Made by a program: the position numbers and the translations under genes
Part shown: positions 23,859 through 31,261 of the stretch, piece after piece
Layout: the number at the start of each line of letters is the position of its first letter
Position numbering within the stretch: the first letter of the stretch is position 1
From: DAOTTX01 sp034437515
GTDB lineage: Bacteria > Chloroflexota > Anaerolineae > Aggregatilineales > Phototrophicaceae
Assembly: GCA_034437515.1 (NCBI GenBank)
Contig: DAOTTX010000294.1
Coordinates: 1-34,349, forward strand
Length of the DNA: 34,349 bases
Reading direction: 5' to 3'
The notes under the pieces: model-generated
The model's input: only the letters and a program-made list of their open reading frames with translations
Databases searched by the model: none
What the model was told of the DNA's origin: nothing

Positions 23859-26615
23859 ATGGCGCAGTCAAAACCGACGTTAGATTACATCATCTATGTA
23901 AAATCCGACGCAAATGCTGACCCGGATGGGTTGGTGATGCGGGCGTTAAGCGCCGACCTCTCCGAACAAGATGCGAATCTGTGGCGCGGCTTGGTCACAC
24001 TTAACGCTCGTCCGGGCTTCATCGGTCGTGAATCGGAGTCGGTCGGTGTGTTCAAAGGGCCGGAAGAAGATTACATCTTAGCCCGTGCTTATCATCCCGA
24101 AGATGTCGAGCCGGTCACGACGGTGCATCAGTACATCTTGATCCCGGCCAAGACCTTACAAAATCTTTCCAGCAATATCCCCCGGCTGCTAGAGCAAATC
24201 GGCAGACCGTCATTGCCATCAGCGGGTGAGACCATACTGCCCTCACTTGACCTGATGGCTCCGCCGACCTGGACGCTTGATGAGCGCCTGAGCATATTGA
24301 AAAAATTGCTGAAACGTCACGACATGGAAACGCTGTTCGTGTTGTTAGGCGCGGCCCTCTCTCAGCGGCGGTTGCTGGTGCGCGGCTATGATGACTCACT
24401 CGCGGAACGCCTGATGCTAACGTGGGGACTCATGCTATTGCTGCCGATACCCGCCCGCCCGTATCTGACGTTCGCTACCTATGTGCAGACGGCGAAGAAC
24501 CTCAAAGGTCGTGTCGTGTTCAGCGAGTCCAGTGAGGAAAACAACCGTTGGCTCGCGGACTTCAACACGGATACCCTGCCCCCTTTAGACGCTGCCGAAA
24601 CCCCGTATCTCAATTTGCTGCGCGGCTTCTGGCAAGGCGACCTCGATGTCTTTGCTATGCAACTGCGCGAGCTGGAGATCAACGCCCGCACCTTGATGGT
24701 TGAAAAATCTATGCAGGAAGGGCTGCAAGCGATCTTTGACCGTCACCAGCTTGATAAACAGGTGACCGGTGAGGTCAGTGATATTTCCATCGACGCGATC
24801 AAAGCCGTTTTAACCGGCGATACCCGACCGGAAGGCACCCTGCAAGACCACTACATCGACCGGTTGGTGCAGTACGCACTCACCGAACGTGAGGCCGAGG
24901 CTGTGGCGATCATCACCGGTTACATGGAGGACGACGCCGCGACCGAGTCACGGGTGCTGGCAGAATTGCGCGGTGCGCTGGAAGGCGTGCCCGATGATGT
25001 CTACTTTTTCATCCGCACGTACCTTGCAAACGGCATCGAGGAGCAGTGGCTGCCGCTGCTGCATGACGCCGCTGAAATCGCGCTGCAACGTGCCATCGAC
25101 GATGACGACCCCGGGACAATCATCACCTGGCTGAATCTGATCGCCCGTGAACCGGCGGCCTACCAAATGCGTGATGTGCTGCGACAGGGCATCACACAGG
25201 CTCAAGTCAAGGCGCGTGAGCACGGTCGGCTGGGCAGCGGACTGCTGGTGTTCGCCGCCAAGCGCACCTCGGAACTCATCGACTCCCTGCTCAACGATGA
25301 GGCATTGGTCACGGCGGTGGCGGCCCCGCTCGGCCCCGCGTTGCGTGCCTTCGACCCGGAAGCATTCATCGAGGTGATGGAAACCAACCGGGACGCCGCG
25401 CTGCTTGTCGGTGGTCAGGCCGTTCAACGTGCGCCCGATGACCCTGACGCCGCCGCACTATTCACATCGGACACGATCGACTATCTGTGGGCGCTTTATT
25501 TTGAGGGACACGGCGAATATCTGCCGCAGGACTACCAACCGGAGACGATCATCAATCGTTTGATCGCCGGGGCCGGGGCGTGGCTGCCACTGCCCACTCA
25601 TGAGACGTTGTATACGCGCATTGTCAACGACGGTGTAGACGACATGCTCAAGAAGCTGGCAGGGCAGCTTGAAAACGAGGAACGCCAATCCGCGCTGCTG
25701 GTCGATGCGTTCCGTAACAGCGCCACCCCCGCCGAGGAGGTCATCGTACGCTGCGAGATGCTGTACGACAATGACCTCCTCAACCGGCAGCAACTTGTTG
25801 ATATTTTCCTGACCTTGGCGGCAAATCGTGATTGGGATACCACCACCCGCCCGTTGATCGAATGGGTGACGCGCCACATCCAGCAAGACCAGACACTACA
25901 GGTCACGCTTGACTCGCTGTGGCAGATGCTGCGCCATGCCAGCGGCGAGGACAAGCTGGATGCCGTCGCCGGGGTCGCCACACGCCACATCCTGACCGAC
26001 ATCGAGCAGATTCAAGACGACCGGGAACTCATCGAAATGCTGGCACGGCTGCACAACTATCTGACGTGGAGCAAGACACTGCGCACGTACATCATCAACT
26101 GGTGGCGCGGCTTCGTGCAAGCACAACCACTGGCACGCCTGCAACAGATCGACCGGGTGATGCAAAAACGTAAAGACCTCAGGGACGAATACGCCATTAT
26201 TCAGACGACCATCGCGGTGCGACGGATGCTGAGTAACCGTGATCTGATGGACTTCGCCGCCGCAGTTAAGGCGACGTTTAACCTGTTGCAAAGCATCTCC
26301 GAGTCGTTTGACCCGCTCGAAAAGCAGACCTTGCAGTTCGACCCGGTGACCGTCCGCACGGAGATGGACAAACACGGCGCATCCCTGACCCCCGACCAGG
26401 GGCGAGTGCTGGCGAAAAACCTGCGCGAACTCGCTCAACTCATCATCAGCATGAGCGAGAGCCGCAGCCGCCCGAACATCATGCGCCGTGATGAAGACGT
26501 CGAACGCCAGCTTATCAGCGGTGACCAGCAACCCCAGAGCGCCATCGACATAATGCGCTGGCTTTCCGGTTATCTCAACGGTTACCAGCAGGGCAAAATC
26601 GACGAGACAGAATAA
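23859..26615 (+). CDS. Large GAP1-like (GTPase-associated protein 1) protein
   Basis: The 918-residue protein has no signal peptide or membrane helix and should be cytoplasmic. ATG 23859 is preceded by AGGG nine bases upstream; a GTG at 23841 would add six residues. The first 115 residues alternate strands and loops (LDYIIYVKSDANADPDG, YILARAYHPEDVEPVTT, then VHQYILIPAKTLQNL), and residues 193-209 read LLLPIPARPYLTFATYV. Both patterns recall the N-terminal and middle regions of GTPase-associated protein 1, which is found beside small GTPases in bacterial conflict or signalling loci. The remaining 600 residues are helical, HEAT/TPR-like, without a catalytic motif I recognise. The small GTPase in this window is about 21 kb away. 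The GAP1 relationship is my reading by eye and needs a profile search. Confidence 0.55.
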   Translation: MAQSKPTLDYIIYVKSDANADPDGLVMRALSADLSEQDANLWRGLVTLNARPGFIGRESESVGVFKGPEEDYILARAYHPEDVEPVTTVHQYILIPAKTLQNLSSNIPRLLEQIGRPSLPSAGETILPSLDLMAPPTWTLDERLSILKKLLKRHDMETLFVLLGAALSQRRLLVRGYDDSLAERLMLTWGLMLLLPIPARPYLTFATYVQTAKNLKGRVVFSESSEENNRWLADFNTDTLPPLDAAETPYLNLLRGFWQGDLDVFAMQLRELEINARTLMVEKSMQEGLQAIFDRHQLDKQVTGEVSDISIDAIKAVLTGDTRPEGTLQDHYIDRLVQYALTEREAEAVAIITGYMEDDAATESRVLAELRGALEGVPDDVYFFIRTYLANGIEEQWLPLLHDAAEIALQRAIDDDDPGTIITWLNLIAREPAAYQMRDVLRQGITQAQVKAREHGRLGSGLLVFAAKRTSELIDSLLNDEALVTAVAAPLGPALRAFDPEAFIEVMETNRDAALLVGGQAVQRAPDDPDAAALFTSDTIDYLWALYFEGHGEYLPQDYQPETIINRLIAGAGAWLPLPTHETLYTRIVNDGVDDMLKKLAGQLENEERQSALLVDAFRNSATPAEEVIVRCEMLYDNDLLNRQQLVDIFLTLAANRDWDTTTRPLIEWVTRHIQQDQTLQVTLDSLWQMLRHASGEDKLDAVAGVATRHILTDIEQIQDDRELIEMLARLHNYLTWSKTLRTYIINWWRGFVQAQPLARLQQIDRVMQKRKDLRDEYAIIQTTIAVRRMLSNRDLMDFAAAVKATFNLLQSISESFDPLEKQTLQFDPVTVRTEMDKHGASLTPDQGRVLAKNLRELAQLIISMSESRSRPNIMRRDEDVERQLISGDQQPQSAIDIMRWLSGYLNGYQQGKIDETE

Positions 26616-26618
26616 CTG

Positions 26619-26660
26619 ACGGTCAACGATCTCACCCTACGGGGAGGGTGGGCTGACCGT
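26619..26660 (+). terminator. Nested hairpin after the GAP1-like gene
   Basis: An outer stem ACGGTCA (26619-26625) with TGACCGT (26654-26660) encloses an inner stem CACCCT (26633-26638) with AGGGTG (26645-26650) and loop ACGGGG. It begins 4 bp past the stop. The structure merges with the dispersed repeat to its right, so it may belong to the repeat rather than be a dedicated terminator. Confidence 0.4.
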
Positions 26661-26670
26661 AGGTCAGACC

Positions 26671-26708
26671 GGGTGGGGTTCAAAAGCCTAAACTGACAGC
26701 TATGTGAC
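26671..26708 (-). repeat. 38-bp dispersed repeat, copy 1
   Basis: The reverse complement of this segment matches 34069-34106 at 36 of 38 positions, beginning GTCACATAGCTGTCA. Beyond the CCACCC end, similarity seems to continue to copy 2 if about 25 bp bounded by CCCACCC repeats are skipped. Both copies are noncoding. Confidence 0.75.
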
Positions 26709-26957
26709 CTTTTGCCGTTCATCCACCGACCCCGCGCCACATCCTGGCGAACGCCCCACCGCCACGCCAGGAGAAGGGGAGATCGATTTAGGGTGAGGGC
26801 GATGTCAAATTCTATTCTTCACCCAAAACGTGAGGAGCAAAAAACACAACGGTCAGGGTGAGCAATTTTCTTCAGGAATACGCGGCGCAATTGCTGGTAC
26901 ATCGCCTTCGTGCTAAGATGTGACGTGTGCATTCATCAGCCAGAGGACTCTACACAC

Positions 26958-27911
26958 ATGCGTCGAGGCGCGGTGCCTTTTGTCATTTTCAACATCTTGA
27001 TCTCGGCGGCGGTGGCCTTTGGGGTCATCACGCTGATCGGTGATAACGACCGTGAAGCGCGGATCGTCCCGCAGACGTTCATCGTCGTGCATACGCAGCC
27101 ACCGGTCACCCCGCAGGTGATCGTGGTCACCACCACACCCGGCCCCGGTGAGGTGCAGCGGTTCGATGTGCCGGAAGCCCTGCGCGAGGACAACGGTACG
27201 GCGGTCAGCGGGCCGGTGCCCACGCTCGACCCCGATTCCGTCGATGAAGAAGGCAACTCGCTCGACGCTGATGGCCCCCTACCAGCGGGCTGCATCGAAT
27301 ACACCGTGCAAGATGGGGATACCCCCGCCGCGCTCGCCCTTGAGTTCGATGTCGCGCTGACCACGCTGCTGCTGGTCAATGACCTGACGGAAGAAACCGC
27401 CACCCAGATCCAGATCGGTCAGGCGCTCATTATCCCGTTGGAAGACTGCCCGGTCGATCAGTTCATCCCGGCGAGTGTGCGGACGGACGCCCCCGCCGAG
27501 ACGACCGCCGAAGTCACGGCAGAGATCACCGAAGAAAGCGGCACCGCCACGCCGACCCCGACTATCCAGCCGACCGTCACCCTCGCGCCGACCGCCGCCG
27601 ATGCCAGCATCGCGCTTAGTGTAACCGGCGTCGGCGATGTGACCACCGAGAGCGTCGAGATCAGCAACACCGGCGACACGGTCAACATCGGTGGCTGGCA
27701 ACTCAGCGACGGGCAGGGCAACACCTACACCTTCCCGCCGGATCGCCTGTTGTTCAGTAATGCGTCGATCACGCTGCGCACCGGCATCGGTGACGACAGC
27801 CTACCGTTGATCGCCTACTGGAACCAGGATCAGGCGGTGTTTAGCAGCGGTGATGTGGTCGTGCTGACCGACGACGAAGGAGAAACCCAGGCGTCGATCC
27901 GCTTGCCGTAA
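26958..27911 (+). CDS. Membrane-anchored LysM and lamin-tail domain protein, paralog 1
   Basis: ATG 26958 is chosen because the protein then starts with a typical N-terminal membrane anchor (VPFVIFNILISAAVAFGVITLI), and AGAGGA lies nine bases upstream; an earlier ATG at 26910 would precede this anchor. The 317-residue product has a Thr/Pro-rich stretch, a LysM unit at 113-162 bracketed by C112 and C164, a second Thr/Pro-rich linker at 172-213, and a lamin-tail (LTD) domain at 215-317 (VEISNTGDTVNIGGWQLSD). LysM binds peptidoglycan or related glycans; LTD occurs in secreted bacterial proteins, often with nucleases, but no catalytic domain is present. The next gene is a clear duplicate. Confidence 0.85.
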   Translation: MRRGAVPFVIFNILISAAVAFGVITLIGDNDREARIVPQTFIVVHTQPPVTPQVIVVTTTPGPGEVQRFDVPEALREDNGTAVSGPVPTLDPDSVDEEGNSLDADGPLPAGCIEYTVQDGDTPAALALEFDVALTTLLLVNDLTEETATQIQIGQALIIPLEDCPVDQFIPASVRTDAPAETTAEVTAEITEESGTATPTPTIQPTVTLAPTAADASIALSVTGVGDVTTESVEISNTGDTVNIGGWQLSDGQGNTYTFPPDRLLFSNASITLRTGIGDDSLPLIAYWNQDQAVFSSGDVVVLTDDEGETQASIRLP

Positions 27912-27967
27912 ATGTGTGACGCGAGTAGGCTTATTCACAAACTTTTTCGCATGAGGGATCAACCATT

Positions 27968-29044
27968 ATGAGCGGACGTAGTGTCTTGTTTTTAGTGATT
28001 ATCGTCGCGGCGATCAGTGCCGGGGCGACTTATTTTCTTTTCGGCGGTGATGAGAACACCGAGAGCGCGAGCGAGGACGAGGCCGCGCAGGTCGCCGCCA
28101 GCAATCCGCAAGACGAACCGCGTGAGCGATTGGTCACGTTTGAGCGCGTCATCACCGCCACGCCTGACCCCAACGTCATTATGGTGACGGTCACGCCTAA
28201 TGGGGACACCACCACCAACCCGACACCCGTCACCGGTGAGGATGGCGCGGAGGTCACACCGGAAGCGCCCGCCGCGAGTGAGGCACAACAAGCGCGTGCA
28301 GGGACGGCGGACTCACTTGATACGAGCTTGATTGACGAGACCGGGCGTTACATCGGTGATGAGAGCCAACTACCGAGCGGGTGTGTACTGCACACGGTCG
28401 CCGATGGTGAGTTCCCTACGTTGATTATCGAAAGTTACGATCTGCCGGCGGAAGCGACCTTTACTATGATGACGATGAACGGCCTTTCCGAGGAAACCGC
28501 GACTCAGATCCAAATCGGTGATCAGTTGGTGGTGCCGTTGGAAGATTGCCCGGTCGAGGCGTTCTTAGAGGCACAGCCGGATGGCACCGTCGCCGAGGCG
28601 ACCGAGGAAGCCACTGCCGAGACCACAACCGATGACGCCGAGGCGACCGAGGAAGCCACCGCCGAGGCCACACCCGACGTCACCGCCACACCGACCATCC
28701 AGCCGACCGCCACCCTCGCGCCGACCGTCGAAGGCTCCACGGTGGAGATCGCCAGCATCATCCGTGCCGGTGAACTCGAAAGCGAAGGTATTGAGATCAT
28801 CAACAACGGTAACACGGTAGACATCAGTAATTGGACGTTAAGCGACGGCGACGGTAATACTTTCGTCTTTCCGCCGGAGCGCCGCCTATTCGACGGGGCC
28901 AGCATAACCGTGCTGACGACGGAGGGTGACAACACCGCCATTCTGCTCTATTGGGGGTTGGACGAAGCCGTCTTTGAGCCGGGGGATGTGGTCGTGTTGG
29001 CAGATGCCAGTGGTAACGTCCAATCATCGCTGCGCATCCCGTAG
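27968..29044 (+). CDS. Membrane-anchored LysM-like and lamin-tail domain protein, paralog 2
   Basis: The 358-residue protein starts at ATG 27968 with GAGGGAT upstream, 56 bp after paralog 1. It has the same order: an N-terminal membrane anchor (7-25), an acidic Thr/Pro-rich region, a LysM-like unit bracketed by C139 and C193, a linker and an LTD domain (255-358). SEETATQIQIG, LEDCPV and the SIRLP/SLRIP ending are shared with paralog 1. Its LysM core is less canonical (HTVADGEFPTLIIESYDLP), which suggests relaxed glycan binding or a different ligand. The linker is enlarged by a 45-nt tandem repeat giving EATEEATAE units. A strong hairpin follows. Confidence 0.82.
   Translation: MSGRSVLFLVIIVAAISAGATYFLFGGDENTESASEDEAAQVAASNPQDEPRERLVTFERVITATPDPNVIMVTVTPNGDTTTNPTPVTGEDGAEVTPEAPAASEAQQARAGTADSLDTSLIDETGRYIGDESQLPSGCVLHTVADGEFPTLIIESYDLPAEATFTMMTMNGLSEETATQIQIGDQLVVPLEDCPVEAFLEAQPDGTVAEATEEATAETTTDDAEATEEATAEATPDVTATPTIQPTATLAPTVEGSTVEIASIIRAGELESEGIEIINNGNTVDISNWTLSDGDGNTFVFPPERRLFDGASITVLTTEGDNTAILLYWGLDEAVFEPGDVVVLADASGNVQSSLRIP
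28592..28678 (+). repeat. 45-nt tandem repeat inside paralog 2 linker
   Basis: Two near-identical 45-nt units (28592-28636 and 28637 to about 28678) encode AEATEEATAE-type segments. They keep the reading frame and lie in the spacer between the LysM-like and LTD domains, so they probably arose by slippage and lengthen the spacer. Confidence 0.7.
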
Positions 29045-29047
29045 AAT

Positions 29048-29087
29048 CGAAGTGGCGGACGTGCTACCTATCACGTCCGCCACTTCG
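29048..29087. terminator. Strong hairpin between convergent genes
   Basis: A perfect 16-bp stem (29048-29063 with 29072-29087) with an 8-nt loop lies 4 bp after the paralog 2 stop. It also lies 27 bp before the stop of the opposing redoxin-like gene. It is the strongest hairpin in the window and very likely terminates both units. Confidence 0.8.
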
Positions 29088-29113
29088 AGATACAAAAGGG
29101 GAGATTTATCCGG

Positions 29114-29599
29114 CTACATCAGTGCCGGCGCGGTTTGCAAATTTCCGGTCGCTTCCAGCAGTTCGTGGATCTTGGGCCATACGCGGTCGTCAGGCATCAG
29201 CCATTTCTTCCGCAGTATCAAGTCACGGTCGATCAAAAGCAGGCCGGGGTGACGATCCATCTGGTAATGCCTGTGAACCTCGCCGTTGATATCTGCGAGC
29301 AGTTGGAACGGAACCGGCAGCGGACTGCTGGTATGGAAGGCATCCAGTGTGTGCGGGTAATCCCGGACGACCAGTGCGATCGGCGTACCCTGTTCTGCGA
29401 ATTTAGACAGATGACGCTGTAACCACAGGATGCGCCGTATACTGATCGGATGCCATATATCACCGATGAAACCGAGCAGAACTCCCGCCTCACCCATCAG
29501 TTGTTCCAAAGGAATACAGTGATTAGTGTGGTTGGGTAGGGAGAAGGCCATCATTGGTGTATGGAGTTGGGGGCCAAGTTCAGCAGTTTCAAAGGTCAT
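29114..29599 (-). CDS. Redoxin-fold protein lacking the peroxidatic cysteine
   Basis: This 161-residue protein has the AhpC/TSA-type thioredoxin-fold layout: LGPQLHTPMMAFSLPNH, then GVLLGFIGDIWHPISIRRILWLQRH, then a FQLLADINGEVHRHYQM segment. At the position where peroxiredoxins have TxxC it reads IWHPIS at about 48-53, and the only cysteine is C28 in a different place. Peroxidase activity by the usual mechanism is therefore excluded; it may act as a binding or sensor protein, or use another partner. I use ATG 29599, preceded by GAGA; a GTG at 29611 would add four residues. A strong promoter with palindromes lies upstream. Confidence 0.75.
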   Translation of the reverse strand: MTFETAELGPQLHTPMMAFSLPNHTNHCIPLEQLMGEAGVLLGFIGDIWHPISIRRILWLQRHLSKFAEQGTPIALVVRDYPHTLDAFHTSSPLPVPFQLLADINGEVHRHYQMDRHPGLLLIDRDLILRKKWLMPDDRVWPKIHELLEATGNLQTAPALM

Positions 29600-29631
29600 G
29601 AATTGTCTCACTTTACGATCTCATTAATGAC

Positions 29632-29675
29632 TTAACGTTAAAACAATTATATATTGTGTCACAATTCAAAGTCAA
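29632..29675 (-). promoter_or_regulatory. Promoter with two perfect palindromes before the redoxin-like gene
   Basis: On the minus strand TTGACT (29675-29670) and TATAAT (29651-29646) are 18 bp apart, five and six of six consensus matches. The spacer holds a perfect 6-1-6 inverted repeat ATTGTGTCACAAT at 29653-29665. A second perfect palindrome TTAACGTTAA (29632-29641) spans the predicted start of transcription near 29639. Both positions suit repressor binding. This is the clearest regulated promoter in the window. Confidence 0.65.
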
Positions 29676-29788
29676 TGCAGTTACAATTATCCAACCTGAA
29701 ATTTGCGTTCTTCATAAATAACATGAGGCTGCGAAACCGTCGGTTTTGCAGTAAGATGTTTAAATCATCCGTTTCAGGAGGAATAAGT

Positions 29789-30853
29789 ATGCTGCGAAAG
29801 TTTACGATGCTATTGGTGCTGTTGTGTTTGGTCGTCATCAGTGCCGGTGCCCAGGAAGACCCTACAACGACCGACGACGACGGCACCGCCGACCCTCAAT
29901 CGACTGTCGATATTTTTACAATCATTTGTGAGACGCAAGCCATCGTCAACTTTTCGGGGACGATGCTCAGCGGTAACGATATTTACTTCCAGGTGTTTTC
30001 CGGCGCGGGTGGCACCGGCGACGCTCTGAGTGATCTGCGCCGTACCAACGTCAGCGGGGATTACACTTTCTCCGAGCGCATCAACTATCCCGAAGGAACG
30101 ACGATTCCGGCGGCATCGGTCGGCAGTGTCTACGTGACGCTCTCAGAAGCGGGGGATCCGGGCGACAGTTTTTACAACGAATACGTCGATGATATTCAGG
30201 ACGGTTGCGCCGAACCTTTGTATCCTATCGGGGCGAGCACGGTCAGTGATGGCACTATCTCCCCGGATGGCGACGTAACCTTCGGGGGTGGCAGCGGCAC
30301 GCGCACCAATATCCTGACGCCGTTCGGCGGTATGCTGAACCCCGGCTACACCCCGCCGGATAAGAGCGCGGTCGTGATTGGCGCGCGTGAAGACTTTGAA
30401 CTCCCCCGGCAGGAAACACCGGGGCTGATCTTCGCGGAATGTGACTTTTATCCCACAGCGGAGCCGGGCATTATCTATGATACAGACGAGGTCATTATCT
30501 TCTGGTCGTGGTTCACCCGTACCGAGGCGCAAATACTCGACCACATCGAAAACGTGGACTATTCCATCACTTACTTCAACCGGCTGACGTTGCCCCGCGT
30601 CACCCGTACCGAACCGGAAGTCATCAACGGTAGGTGGTGGACGTTCTGGTATTCGCGGTTGGGCAACCTGCGACCGGGTCAGTATTACATTGAGTACAAA
30701 GTTCGCTGGGATGAACCGGTCTTCGACGGCTTCGAGGATTTCGGCCCCGGCACCGCGACGCCGGAGATCGTCACCGGGTGCAGTTTTGATGTGCGTGAAA
30801 ACCCGGACGACATCGACGTCAACACGAGTGGCTGGCCTAACCTGGGCGGCTAA
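29789..30853 (+). CDS. Secreted protein of unknown function
   Basis: ATG 29789 is chosen because CAGGAGG lies seven bases upstream and the protein then begins with a textbook signal peptide (FTMLLVLLCLVVISAGA, cleavage after residue 21). The frame is open farther upstream but has no other plausible start. The mature part of about 333 residues is beta-rich and acidic, with a TTTDDDGTADP spacer after the signal. Four or so cysteines are scattered (near residues 47, 160, 236 and 330), and a WFTRTEAQILDHIENVDYSI-like region is notable. No family is recognised; no membrane anchor or sorting motif is visible, so it is probably exported. A hairpin follows the stop. Confidence 0.72.
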   Translation: MLRKFTMLLVLLCLVVISAGAQEDPTTTDDDGTADPQSTVDIFTIICETQAIVNFSGTMLSGNDIYFQVFSGAGGTGDALSDLRRTNVSGDYTFSERINYPEGTTIPAASVGSVYVTLSEAGDPGDSFYNEYVDDIQDGCAEPLYPIGASTVSDGTISPDGDVTFGGGSGTRTNILTPFGGMLNPGYTPPDKSAVVIGAREDFELPRQETPGLIFAECDFYPTAEPGIIYDTDEVIIFWSWFTRTEAQILDHIENVDYSITYFNRLTLPRVTRTEPEVINGRWWTFWYSRLGNLRPGQYYIEYKVRWDEPVFDGFEDFGPGTATPEIVTGCSFDVRENPDDIDVNTSGWPNLGG

Positions 30854-30864
30854 ACGAAACCATG

Positions 30865-30892
30865 CGGGGTGCGCTGGTGACGGCGCACCCCG
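30865..30892. terminator. Hairpin between convergent genes
   Basis: A perfect 10-bp GC-rich stem (30865-30874 with 30883-30892) with an 8-nt loop lies 11 bp beyond the secreted protein stop. It is 32 bp from the stop of the opposing NIF3-domain gene. Confidence 0.65.
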
Positions 30893-30924
30893 TTAGGATA
30901 CTCGCAACTCTGCATGCTTCACGG

Positions 30925-31257
30925 CTAAAGCGCGGACTCGTCCAGCAGCGGCAGCAAGTAGATCACCGGTTCCTCGTAAGGGTGGGCGGCCCGGATCGCC
31001 GCGCAAACCGCCTTCGCCCTGTTACGATCACAGAAGGTCTCGATGCGCCATTCATCCTCGGCGTTGATCTGGCCCTTATCCCCGGTGTGCGGGGTGGCGG
31101 CGGCATCCGGTTTGAAGCGCCCCAGACCCGCATTCGTGAACGCGCAGTGTGTGTAATGCCCGATGATGCCACCCCCCGCGCCGGAGATCGCGTCAAGCAC
31201 GGTTTCCAGCGCGTCTTCGGGGACGGTCGTCACGATGTAAACACGTTCCGCTGCCAT
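30925..31257 (-). CDS. Stand-alone NIF3/YqfO-type domain protein
   Basis: The 110-residue protein matches the small PII-like domain inserted in YqfO/NIF3 family proteins: VYIVTTVPEDALETVLDAI, then GHYTHCAF at 33-40, FKPDAAATPHTGDKG, WRIETFC and HPYEEP at 92-97. Stand-alone copies of this domain are often annotated as NGG1p-interacting factor 3-like; the fold resembles CutA and PII trimers, which bind small effectors. ATG 31257 is used, 4 bp after the stop of the ATPase gene upstream, so the two are co-transcribed. A longer frame from 31302 would overlap the ATPase gene. Whether it senses a metabolite is unknown. Confidence 0.88.
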   Translation of the reverse strand: MAAERVYIVTTVPEDALETVLDAISGAGGGIIGHYTHCAFTNAGLGRFKPDAAATPHTGDKGQINAEDEWRIETFCDRNRAKAVCAAIRAAHPYEEPVIYLLPLLDESAL

Positions 31258-31261
31258 CGGC

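Larger units (their letters stand above)
26616..26957. other. Gap of 342 bp with a terminator-like structure and dispersed repeat
   Basis: The gap holds a nested inverted repeat straight after the GAP1-like gene, a 38-bp repeat also found near the right end of the window, and a further 7-bp inverted repeat at 26743-26749 and 26765-26771. The last part is the leader of the first LysM gene. No coding frame in it looks real. Confidence 0.5.

Noticed and set aside
26616..26957. CRISPR array or tRNA in the repeat-rich gap
   Set aside because: There is only one copy of each repeat here with no regular spacing, and no cloverleaf or TTCRANNC T-loop was found.
29654..29788. Upstream extension of the secreted protein gene
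   Set aside because: The frame is open but would place 45 residues before a textbook signal peptide, and the best ribosome-binding site is directly before ATG 29789.
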